64,000 nt of DNA, taken from the NCBI GenBank assembly GCA_032622095.1, contig CP136061.1, positions 266,485,551 to 266,549,550 on the forward strand, in the 5' to 3' direction. Below are positions 54,845 through 64,000 of this stretch, in pieces. The first letter of the stretch is position 1; every line of letters starts with the position of its first letter. The notes below the pieces were generated by a model. That model ran no database searches. It was not told where the DNA came from and saw only the letters and a program-made list of their open reading frames with translations. The translations under genes were made by a program, and so were the position numbers. The DNA is from Siphonodentalium dalli (taxonomy: Eukaryota; Mollusca; Scaphopoda; Gadilida; Siphonodentaliidae).

Positions 54845-56200
54845 TTATATTTTCTGTCTAAAACAATAGTATTTATCCACGGTAGGTTATTATTGGATCA
54901 ATTACTGTGTCCGACTAAATTTAAAAAAATTCTTTAATCAGGTTCTAATTGATCGGGGTGGTTTATCTGAGCACTAAAGGATATCTTATTTATTCGCCTA
55001 TCTTTTTAGTGCGAAATCCAAACATACATGTACATGTATCTTGAAAGATTGTTAAGCATGTGGCTCAACAGAATTAAACAACCCACTCCATGTCCACATT
55101 GGGATTGCATTTTTAGAATACCGGAAGTCAGCTTATGAGCGACATCTCATGGGAGATAATGTACCTACTCTAATTCACTACTCTCGTGTCCGGAATAAAA
55201 GTGCAGTCTGGAATATAAGTACAGGGTTGAAAATCCGCCCTAATGTAATACAAGTGCAGACTGGAATATAAGTACAGGGCGAAACAAATTTATTATTCTA
55301 TTTACCAATAAACCATTTGGCATGGCCTATTGTGAGTTAATAATATAACAGCAATCGTTAAAACCTGATACGTGGTGCAATATCAATATATTGCTACAGT
55401 ATACTGACATTTACTCGGGATTTTATAAACACCCTCTTAAGATTTGAAGTGGGGGGGGGGGGCAAAATCGGCCTGTCAAGACATGTCTTCCAAAATGCAC
55501 ACAATTAATAAACGTGCAGACTGGAATAAGCCTCGTGCAGGGTGGAAAATCTTCCAAATTTTAATAAACGTGCATGCACGTTTATTACAGACACAAGAGT
55601 ATAAGGTTTGCATAATGACTACAATGAACCAATACAACCAATACAATATAATAATCATAAAACATAGATCATAGAAATGTAAAATGTTGTCCCATCTTAA
55701 GTGGGCTGCACATGATGCGATAAATGTTGCACCATATTTCTTGCAGACCCTTGCGACGTAAGATCGATAACAGCACACGATGCGATCGGATCGTACGATC
55801 TGACCAGTTGTTTATTCTCTCACGATTGCAGTGGGTTATTATTAATGTGATATAGGCTATAGGTCTATGTGTGTATTTATCGCAGATATTTAATAAGAAT
55901 TTCCAATAAATATTAATATTACAATTGTTTGTAGTTCTATGGTAATTAGTTTACCTGATTTAATTCCCCACACAAATTCATAACAGATATTATATAGACA
56001 CCAATTTGCTGATGTCTACCTTGTTCTGTATTCAATTGTAGTTGTATTGTAGAGGCATGAATATATGACTCCCATGCCTCATTCAATGCATGGATTCTTC
56101 CGCCGTCCAAAATATCCCACCACTCTGACTTTGCTAATCAACTTGAACTTGAAGGACACTGGATGCCATATTGTTGTTAAATAAAACATTTGATCGCCAC
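54845..56200. other. Region without recognised genes; short duplications
   Basis: CAGACTGGAATATAAGTACAGGG-like phrases recur at about 55,206 and 55,257, and AATAAACGTGCA at about 55,508, 55,562 and as an inverse at 55,575. A G run lies at 55,450-55,462. No exon could be supported. Confidence 0.5.
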
Positions 56201-56402
56201 ATCCCAAAAAACAGTTTTCTAAAACAGAGACACCAGACTTTCCGGAAATAACAGTCTCACATAGTGAAAAAGATCTGGGAATTCACATCGATGACCAGTT
56301 GAAATTTGAATAAAAGGTCGCAGACCACATGTCCCCCGACTCGAGTGGTAAATTTAATGATTGGATTTGTTAGAAGGATACTATTTGCAACAATGTTATA
56401 CA

Positions 56403-57185
56403 GTATATAGATGTTGCAAACCACCGCAAAATTTCTTGGCCAAAACAACCCGATGAACAAACGCATGCAAACGTGAAAAAAATTATATTTTTGTATTAGC
56501 TATATAGATGTTGCAAATCACCAACATGTTAGGAACAATATCCCAGAGTTTCAAATCTCTACATTTAAAACTGTAGGAGGAGTTGATTACACCATGAAGG
56601 TACCCAATCTCATCCAAAAGGCAAAAATGTTCCAAATTTTCTAAGTCGAAAACCCCCCAAAAATATGGAAAAAATGATATTTTTTATTAGCTATATAGAT
56701 GTTGCAAATCACCAACATGTTAGGAACAATATCCCAGAGTTTCAAATATCTACATTTAAAACTGTAGGAGGAGTTGATTACACCATGAAGGTACCCAATC
56801 TCATCCAAAAGGCAAAAATATTCCAAATTTTCTAAGTCGAAAACCCACCCAAAAATATGGAAAAAATGATATTTTTGATTAGCTATATAGATGTTGCAAA
56901 TCACCAACATGTTAGGAACAATATCCCAGAGTTTCAAATCTCTACATTTAAAACTGTAGGAGGAGTTGATTACACCATGAAGGTACCCAATCTCATCCAA
57001 AAGGCAAAAATGTTCCAAATTTTCTAAGTCGAAAACCCCCCCAAAAATATGGAAAAAATTATATTTTTGATTAGATATATAGATGTTGCAAATCACCAAC
57101 ATGTTAGGAACAATATCCCAGAGTTTCAAATCTCTACGTTTAAAACTGTAGGAGGAGTTGATTACACCATGAAGGTACCCAATCT
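56403..57185. repeat. 192-bp tandem repeat, four copies plus a partial one
   Basis: AGATGTTGCAAATCACCAAC recurs at 56,506, 56,697, 56,889 and 57,081, with AGGAACAATATCCCAGAGTT and GGAGGAGTTGATTACACCAT in each unit. A partial copy begins at 56,403. Because 192 is a multiple of 3, the minus strand is open for 162 codons here, which is a by-product of the repeat. Confidence 0.92.
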
Positions 57186-57240
57186 CGGACGCACGGACGC
57201 ACAGACGGACGGACGGACGGACGGACGGACGGACGGACGA
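57186..57240. repeat. GGAC microsatellite
   Basis: About ten GGAC units preceded by CGGACGCACGGACGCACAGA, at the end of the 192-bp array. Confidence 0.95.
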
Positions 57241-57849
57241 GGGTCATTTCTATAGTCCTCCGACGGAAACGTCGGGGGACAAAAACATGTCAGCACCACC
57301 ATTAGCAAAGCCAATCAGATTCTTGGAATCATACATGTATGCAGAACATTCACCGAACTAAACTCAGAAACATTCACTAGACTTTACTCCTCAATGGTGC
57401 GACCAATTATTGATTATGGACATTGTAAATGGAGCCCTCATTTGCTTAAACATTCTAGGCCATTAGTAAGTGTGCAGAGCCGAGCGACATGCATGGTTCC
57501 GTGGCTGCGAAAATATTCTTATGAAGATAGACTCTCTATCCTTAGAACAAGGCGGTTATGTGGCGACCTATTAATAGAGGTATACAAAATTAAGAGTGGG
57601 CATTACAACTTAAAGATGAAACGCTATTCGCTGATGCGACATATGCACCAACCAGAGGCCATTCGTGTAAAATGATGATCAAACACTGCAATAAAGATGT
57701 CAGAAAATACATTTTTTTACACAGAGAATTCAACCAATCTGGAATAGGCTACCAAATGCGGTCGTTAGTGCTGAAACTTTAAACCAGTTCAAAGAATTGT
57801 TGAATTACCACTATATTGATATAAAGTATCAAACAGACTTCCCATAATA

Positions 57850-60333
57850 TGTTGTTTTTATGAAATTTTGAAATGCGAAAGCCACGGAACTAAGAGTCGG
57901 TCAGACTCATTCCGTGAAATATATGCTGATGATATACGTAGAGGTGCCACGATTATTGATTTTGATAATCGATCGTCAATAATCGACTATAATCGTACCT
58001 AATAATAATAACATCAGTGGAAGTATTCCGTAATATGGCCTATTGCCATATTGGCTGGGTGCTGGTTAACTGCTATCGCTGCTTGTTTGAGGCATCGGCT
58101 GATGTAATTTTTGTGTTAATAAAGTTTATCATAAACCACTGGTAATGACTAATGCGCACAATGTCTTCAATACAAGCACAGATCTCGGCGATGTCATGGT
58201 TATAATATTTGTGAGTTCATTGGAACGAACGTAGCGATTAACTTAACAGCCAAACATACAAGCAAAGTAGGAATGCACGACGGACCGACGGTGGTTCCTA
58301 AAAAAAAAGGAATCTAATGTTACGGAAACTATAAGTTTCAGTGAACTTCCAGAGCATGGTTAACAATTACAAAGGTGGGCCCCTGCCCGCAAATTTCAGG
58401 ACTCAGGACAAGTTAAATATTTGGTAATAGTCAATTTCATTTAGCAGTCACCACACTATAAGCGATAGCCTGTACTAGTAACATCTAAGTATACTTATAC
58501 AAACAAAGTATACTTGCTGCAAATGATACAGGGAGAATATCGCTGATTAAAACGCTGTAAGTTCCCTGATTTTGAGAGAATGTCAATCAACTCCCCTTTG
58601 GTCCAATGAGATTCAAGGGCGAGTGCATTCAGTTCACTGACAGTCAGCCCATATCAAAGACATTGTGCATTTTAATAGGTGCGGGCGGGTTAGGGGAAAC
58701 AACTTTAGGTATATTTTTTTTAGGCCTGACCGGTCAACCGTAAGCAACGAGAATCGGATAATTATGATAACTCGGTGTAACAAGTCGGTACTACATGTAT
58801 TAGTCTATAATTGCAACATTGTTACATCAAGGGCACAGCTGCCCGACGGCATCTTTGATCTTTACGACATATTAATGAAAATGTAACTAACATCATGACG
58901 TATGACTTCTCATAGTTGGAGCGTTATGTGTCAATTTCGGTATCCGTCCAAATGGAAAATGCGTGGGCAACTCGGTATCTCTGTCCCAAGTTGGATCGAA
59001 GCATGTGGAATCGAAGCACGTGTTATGGGGGGTCCCCGTGCACAACAAATTGAAAACCCCACAGGTTACTTTATAATTAGACGTGATGCAATAGCGATTG
59101 ATATACGCATTGCAGATTTTTGATACAACCTGATCTTGTCAATTGAAAATAGCACATCTTCTTGCACAAAATTGTCGGTAAAAATATGTTTATATCCTAC
59201 TATAAATTACTTTATTAAACATATATATACTTACCGGTTTATTATACATATGTGCCTAAATCTGACAAAAAATGATCGTGTGATAACTTTAAATTAACAC
59301 TTGGGCACCATGTGCAACCGGTAGCTTGCCTGCTACAAATAAGAGGGACTCTTAAATTGTATACATGAATGGTATATCACGCTGCAAGGAGGAGGAGAAT
59401 ATGAACCACCCGCGGGTTTGGGCATCTGCAGTTCGGAAATTGTCATGGCTGGTTTGCCTATTCTCATGACATGGCGCGAACTTTCATAAATTTGTGAATT
59501 GTGATCACTGATTACTACTCACAATTCTATTCACTCATGGAATTCAAATTGACACGAAAAAATATTGTAGTCATGCTCTTATTCTTTTCAAATCAGTACG
59601 ACGACATGCGTGTAAATCATCAAAGAGATGTGTGAATATTACTTAATTGCGAAGGTCATTTTGTTGCCTAATTTAGGTAATGTCACGAATGTAGTAAATC
59701 CGTGGACTGTGGTCATATATACATGTATATTGTTCAGCTAAAAACTTGAATTACAATAATTTACTGGGAATATCTGCTTTGGTCTTATAATTTAATAGCA
59801 ATATTATACCGATTACCATACCGATACCGAGGTAAATCAACGAAAATTGATACCGAGATTGAAATTTCAATACCGCCCATCTCTAATGTTGGATTATAAT
59901 ATACATGTAGTGGTAAAATATAATATTTGAAAAGTTTTGAACACTTTGAAAAATATTGGATCGATATTTGTAAATTTACAAACTTTCTTATGCATACCTG
60001 TCTCTTTCTTAATATTTGATAGAGAATAGATGCATTTAATTTCTATTTATTAAGATCTCAGTCACTGTTTAGAAGGACTGTGGTCTCAACCGCAATTTAA
60101 TCAAAATTATTTCATACCTTGCAGCCGATCGTGCGATAAAATATTATGCAATTTTCCACTGCACACGCTAGGCCTACAATTTGACCCATAACCATGCCCG
60201 ATATTTATCGTACTATATACATGGTATATATTATGCATCTTGTGTCACGCGCTTTACACTAAATTACAGGAATCTGCAGTGAATGTTGTCAATATAACAG
60301 TTTACCGATAGTCCAATTTATTATACGACTACC
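57850..60333. other. Region without recognised genes; hAT-like and Harbinger-like fragments
   Basis: At about 57,950-58,000, CGATTATTGATTTTGATAAT and CGATTATAGTCG-type inverses resemble hAT subterminal palindromes. Near 58,690-58,735, GGTTAGGGGAAACAACTTTA then TATTTTTTTTAGGCC looks like one end of the GGCCTAAA element. At about 59,800-59,880, repeated CCGATACCGA. No exon was supported. Confidence 0.45.
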
Positions 60334-60543
60334 ACTAATCCCTTACAAATACCACTATTGTTTGGCGATAAATTCCGAGCAGTCGGAAAACGCTTGTCTG
60401 GTCGTGAGCCGTATCGGTATTCTATTAATTCCGTATCGGTATCCTTTGAATTCCGTATCAGTATCCCGTGAAATTAGGTCACCGGAAGTTGGGAACTATT
60501 TATCAGGTCTGTTTTTGTTCGAAAATTAAACTGTTAAGACTTA
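60334..60543 (+). repeat. 210-bp direct repeat, copy 1
   Basis: ACTAATCCCTTACAAATACC to AAATTAAACTGTTAAGACTTA is repeated at 63,330-63,540 with few differences. It contains tandem TTCCGTATCGGTATC units. Confidence 0.9.
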
Positions 60544-61778
60544 GGCCTAAAAAAAAAGACGTTTGTTTCCGCTAACCCAACCGACCCTATTTTAAACCCC
60601 CGATCCTAAACTTTTTATTGCCATTGCAAAAAAAAAAAAATTGGACTATTTTTTTTTTTCAATTTAGGTCCCAATTCATATCATAACAAGATGCAAAACA
60701 TTTATATATATTGACATAAGAAATTTTAGTTTACAAAAAGATTTAAGTTTAACAGTTGGAATCATTCTGTAAAGTATGTTTGGCTTTATCTAGCTTTCAT
60801 CTGTGAAAACTTCAAATAGTTTCAGTTCAGGTTTGTTATGATTCAGCCTTCAGACTTCAGTATTTAAATCAAATACAGTACAGGAACATTAACAATTTGA
60901 TCGAATCAACCTGGTTATCAGGTGGGATCTCATAATACCAAATGAAAAATTAACATAGAAATTAGTACTATAAATAGTAAATACTAACTATATAGACATT
61001 GTTTCTGTACTACACTTGAATTTTATAAATTAATTAGAGTGATAATGGTAAGTCTCATTTCAAGCAGGATAAGCATAATCCATTGAACCAAAAGATATCT
61101 GACAATAAGTTATAAGCATTTCCAATCCATACATATCTAAAAAAATTCCAAAGTTATGCTTGAGAAACTTGATCAAATTGACCTCTCAGTAAAATTCAAA
61201 ATACTGACTCGAAGTGCCCTAGATTAGCTCTAAATGCAATGGATTTAAAAAAAAATTCCAGGGGGAAAACCCCCACCATCAGCAGGGGGTCACCCCTCCC
61301 AAACCTTCCTCCGCTCGGGCCTTCAGGTTATGCCTTTGGCATATCATTGCCCAAAAACAGGTGTCCCCAAAAAATACCTAGATCCTTCACTGAATGCGGA
61401 GGAGAAGGTGGGGTTGTGAAGCCATCATTAAGAGATCGGTACAAGACGGTCACTCCAATATGTGACAGTGCAGTGGTGTTGGACTGACTCCAGTTGTCGC
61501 CAGACCATATGGGAAATATTAGGATTATCAAAGACTATATTAGTATATAGACTAGTATATATGTAAATATTTAGTCTTTAGTCTTTAGTTCCTCTGTCAT
61601 TTGGGTTAACCTGATTGGGGCTAAGAGGTGCATAGTTTGGGTTATTGACAAGTATTATACAGTTATTTTTAAAGATACTGAAAAAAAAAAAGTTAACAAA
61701 AAAAAAAAGTTAAGCCTACCTACCTACCCTAATTTGTTTCAACTCGTTAGCGGAAACAAATGTATTTTTTTTTAGGCC
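60544..61778. mobile_element. PIF/Harbinger-like element, about 1.24 kb, non-autonomous
   Basis: Ends GGCCTAAAAAAAAAGACG and TGTATTTTTTTTTAGGCC, with subterminal GTTTCCGCTAAC inverted as GTTAGCGGAAAC; TTA target duplication (60,541-60,543 and 61,779-61,781). The interior has no transposase; an 82-codon frame at 61,239-61,487 shows no known domain. Confidence 0.7.
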
Positions 61779-61834
61779 TTACCGATGTGTATTTATTATA
61801 TGACTACCACCCTTACCAAATTTCCCTACCCTAA

Positions 61835-62160
61835 TTTCTCATGAGTTTCTCCTGTGAAACTCATGTTAGTTTCTCACATGAGTTTCTCAGTAGTTTTTTA
61901 AGATGCAAATGAGGTGGGTGGAGCTTAAAACTAACATGATTTCTCATGTTTTCACATGAGTTCTCCTGTGAAAAATTTTAATTTCTCCTGAGAATAGGGT
62001 AGAAATATTCCTCCTGAGAAATATTTCTCCTGAGAAATATTCCTCCTGAGAATAGGGTAGAAATATTCCTCCTGAGAAATATTCCTCCTGAGAATAGGGT
62101 AGAAATATTCCTCCTGAGAATAGGGTAGAAATTTTTCTGCTGAAAATGTGGTATACAGGC
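61835..62160. repeat. Cluster of TTTCTCCTGAGAA-like palindromic motifs
   Basis: ATTTCTCCTGAGAAATATTC and CTCCTGAGAATAGGGTAGAA alternate many times, preceded by TTTCTCATGAGTTTCTCC. Minus-strand open frames here are by-products. Confidence 0.85.
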
Positions 62161-62219
62161 ACAACCCACCCCCATCCCATCTTGCCCTGGCCCAGTTGTG
62201 GTAAATGCATGGGACCTCA

Positions 62220-63000
62220 GAAAGTGTTCATAGACTGTTTTTGCCCCCTTGATATTTTGTGCTTCTAGCTGGAATCCCTGATCCTAGAAGTTAGATTATA
62301 GTTGAATGATCTGCAGAAATATTCCAATTATACACAGTTGATGGGAAAAATACAAGTAAACACAGGTCAGACATGCAGCAGTTATGGAATGAATCTTGAT
62401 ATATATATATTATTATATAGATATTGTACATTTATATAAGTACAAATTACTTTCAATCTATGAAATCTTCCATATTATAAATGTTGTCAAATTCATTTTC
62501 TAATTAGATTCTAACAATAATATAATTTGGTTTCATGATTTATATCTTTGGAAAATTCAACTTCAATATAGTAATTATACTTGGTTGATAAATGACAGTC
62601 GAGATAACCTCATGAAGTTAAAGCGACAGGGCCCTGCATGCCCTAAAACATGCTAATTTAAGTAACTGCATGAAGTCCAAAACCCTCTGCCATTTCAATA
62701 AATATTAACTCTTACCTAGTATAATAGTGTGAATTCCAATCTGTGGCACTTATCATTAAAGAATATCCACAAATAAGACCATAATATAACTCCATTACCC
62801 GGGTCCCTAGCAGTTCTCATGAATACAATACAACTTCTATAAACAAAGAAATAAAGATTTTACAACTGGACATGCATAGCCTGCTTAATCCAAGTAACTG
62901 TTGGTTTAAATTGCGCAATTAAATTAATTTGAATTCTCCAGCATACATCAGATCAGATTTATAATCTACCACATGTGTTATAGATAAACATATTCTCACC
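62220..63000. other. AT-rich sequence, nothing recognised
   Basis: No gene-like or repeat structure apart from short (AT)n runs near 62,400-62,420. Confidence 0.5.
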
Positions 63001-63009
63001 ATTGAAATC

Positions 63010-63300
63010 TGGTTAAGAAATTTCTACCCTATTCTACCATATTCTCATGTGAGAAATCTGACTTAGAATTATTCCCGAGATATTCTGATCAGATTGTGGC
63101 CAGAATCCTCCAAGTCAGATTTCTACCCTATTCTACCATAAACTCATGCGTGAAATTTCTCCTGAGAAACATTTCTCATGTTAGATTTAGGGTAGACATT
63201 TATTTCACAGGAGAACTACCGGTACCTTATTTCTCACCCAGCAGTCTTATTTGAATACATTTCTCCTGAGAAACTACTGTGATTCCTCCTGAGAACTACT
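63010..63300. repeat. Second cluster of TTTCTC..GAGAAA motifs
   Basis: TTCTACCCTATTCTACCATA and TTCTCATGTGAGAAAT recur, in inverse orientation to parts of the cluster at 61,835. The two clusters could be the inverted ends of one foldback-like element of about 1.4 kb. Confidence 0.6.
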
Positions 63301-63329
63301 GTGATCATATGTGGAGTTTTTGTACGGGG

Positions 63330-63540
63330 ACTAATCCCTTACAAATACCACTATTGTTTGGCGATAAATTCCGAGCAGTCGGAAAACACTTGTCTGGTCG
63401 TGAGCCGTATCGGTATTCTATGAATTCCGTATCAGTATCCTTTGAATTCCGTATCAGTATCCCGTGAAATTAGGTCACCGGAAGTTGCGAACTATTTATC
63501 AGAACATGTTTTTGTTCGAAAATTAAACTGTTAAGACTTA
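63330..63540 (+). repeat. 210-bp direct repeat, copy 2
   Basis: Second copy of the sequence at 60,334-60,543, same orientation. The intervening 2.8 kb does not look like an LTR retrotransposon interior, and the ends are not TG..CA. Confidence 0.9.
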
Positions 63541-63771
63541 TTTACGAAATAATTGTTTTTGTATTATTACGCGTTTGTGCGAATCAACCCCAAATTCAAC
63601 ACAAAATAGTTCCTCGACCTTGGCCTTAAATTGGGAGTTTCGGGTGATGACTGGGAATGTTCAATGGAGTACTTAAAATTTTGCCCGGGTTATGACATGG
63701 GATGGTGTAACAAAGTAGTTTTGCCCTTTGTGACATGGGATGAACCAAAAATGTGTCATATAATAAATGCT

Positions 63772-63933
63772 TTATCGGTACAGTGAAGTGATATGGGCTG
63801 CAGTATCACGTCTCGTTGACGATGTCAGATCGCCGCATCAAACTCGCTGGCTGCGACAGCTCGTTTGATACGCGATCTGACATCGTCAACTCGGCATGAT
63901 ACTGCAGCCCATATCACTTCACTGTACCGATAA
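63772..63933. mobile_element. 162-bp foldback element
   Basis: TTATCGGTACAGTGAAGTGA at the left and TCACTTCACTGTACCGATAA at the right; the palindrome continues through GGGCTGCAGTATCA and GTTGACGATGTCAGATCGC to a centre near 63,853. TA borders are possible. No coding capacity. Confidence 0.85.
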
Positions 63934-64000
63934 TGAGGAACATCTCTTTTTCGTTATAATGTTTCTTGTGTCATAAATTCACCGTATAAAATGTGGTCGT

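Larger units (their letters stand above)
56332..57284. mobile_element. Insertion with 192-bp tandem repeats and a 3' hairpin
   Basis: Flanked by a direct repeat ACATG (up to ACATGTC) at 56,327 and 57,285 and starting CCCCCGAC, inverted at the right as GTCGGGGG. The right end has a stem-loop GTCCTCCGACG GAAA CGTCGGGGGAC followed by AAAA. Its removal joins the two RT fragments in frame. Class not determined; no coding capacity recognised. Confidence 0.7.
56205..57849 (+). pseudogene. Decayed non-LTR retrotransposon, 3' part of the reverse transcriptase
   Basis: Left part (to 56,331) reads ITVSHSEKDLGIHIDDQLKF then a stop, the segment just after the RT catalytic core in jockey/CR1-type elements. 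After an insertion it resumes at 57,290 with STTISKANQILGII, LYSSMVRPIIDYGHCKWSP, RATCMVPWLRKYSYEDRL and RRLCGDLLIEVYKI. After a frameshift near 57,700 it reads WNRLPNAVVSAETLNQFK. These are in the order found in such elements. Not functional. Confidence 0.85.

Noticed and set aside
56641-57129. 162-codon minus-strand frame
   Set aside because: It is three repeats of one 64-codon unit from the 192-bp tandem array on the strand opposite to the retrotransposon.
61944-62210. Minus-strand frames rich in YFSGGIFLPYSQEE
   Set aside because: Translation of the TTTCTCCTGAGAA motif cluster, in three frames at once.
60334-63540. LTR retrotransposon bounded by the 210-bp repeats
   Set aside because: Ends are not TG..CA, no primer-binding site or polypurine tract is visible, and the interior has no gag or pol similarity.

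Overview
This is a eukaryotic nuclear window: AT-rich, intron-containing, and crowded with repeats. It most resembles a marine lophotrochozoan, probably a bivalve or other mollusc. That assignment is an inference from familiar dispersed repeats (a SINE-like sequence near 42,609, blocks built on 'AAGATGGC' and on 'CATAACTC' near 38-40 kb and 46 kb, abundant ACATGTACATGT) and was not checked against any database. No rRNA, tRNA or CRISPR array was recognised.

Bases 1-22,697 are one uninterrupted array of about 500 copies of a 45-bp satellite, and its left edge lies outside the window. Because 45 is a multiple of 3, exactly one of the six frames stays open (15-residue unit TSSYLINPFYTKYSL) for up to 690 codons. 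It has been amplified in blocks: 360 bp, about 2.07 kb and about 4.7 kb. I treat the open frame as non-coding by default, but much of the variation between monomers is synonymous.

From 22.7 to 29 kb the sequence is unique or repeat-derived with no recognisable gene. From 30.6 to 50.8 kb on the minus strand lies the one gene I can reconstruct. It has six coding exons with matching splice phases, encoding a predicted 321-residue type I membrane protein: signal peptide, one CUB domain split over two exons, a transmembrane helix, and a proline-rich tail with a PPSY motif. A probable upstream (5' UTR or alternative) exon lies at 51,529-51,616. A decayed duplicate of the last exon lies downstream, split by a transposon.

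The introns and flanks are full of short non-autonomous DNA transposons: piggyBac-like (TTAA duplications), Tc1/mariner-like palindromes (TA duplications), hAT-like (8-bp duplication), PIF/Harbinger-like (TTA duplications) and a possible Helitron end. A conserved hairpin module occurs inside at least four element types with different terminal repeats. Some insertions sit on or beside splice sites. The 5' side of the gene holds two decayed non-LTR retrotransposons (52.6-54.8 kb and 56.2-57.8 kb, plus strand), each broken by a younger insertion. The last 6 kb hold a Harbinger-like element, a 210-bp direct repeat, a cluster of TTTCTCCTGAGAA-like motifs and a 162-bp foldback element.

The most interesting signal is the link between satellite and transposon. 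A 68-bp tandem array at 29.4-30.2 kb shares a 39-bp core with the 45-bp satellite, in the opposite orientation, and lies inside a Tc1/mariner-like composite element.
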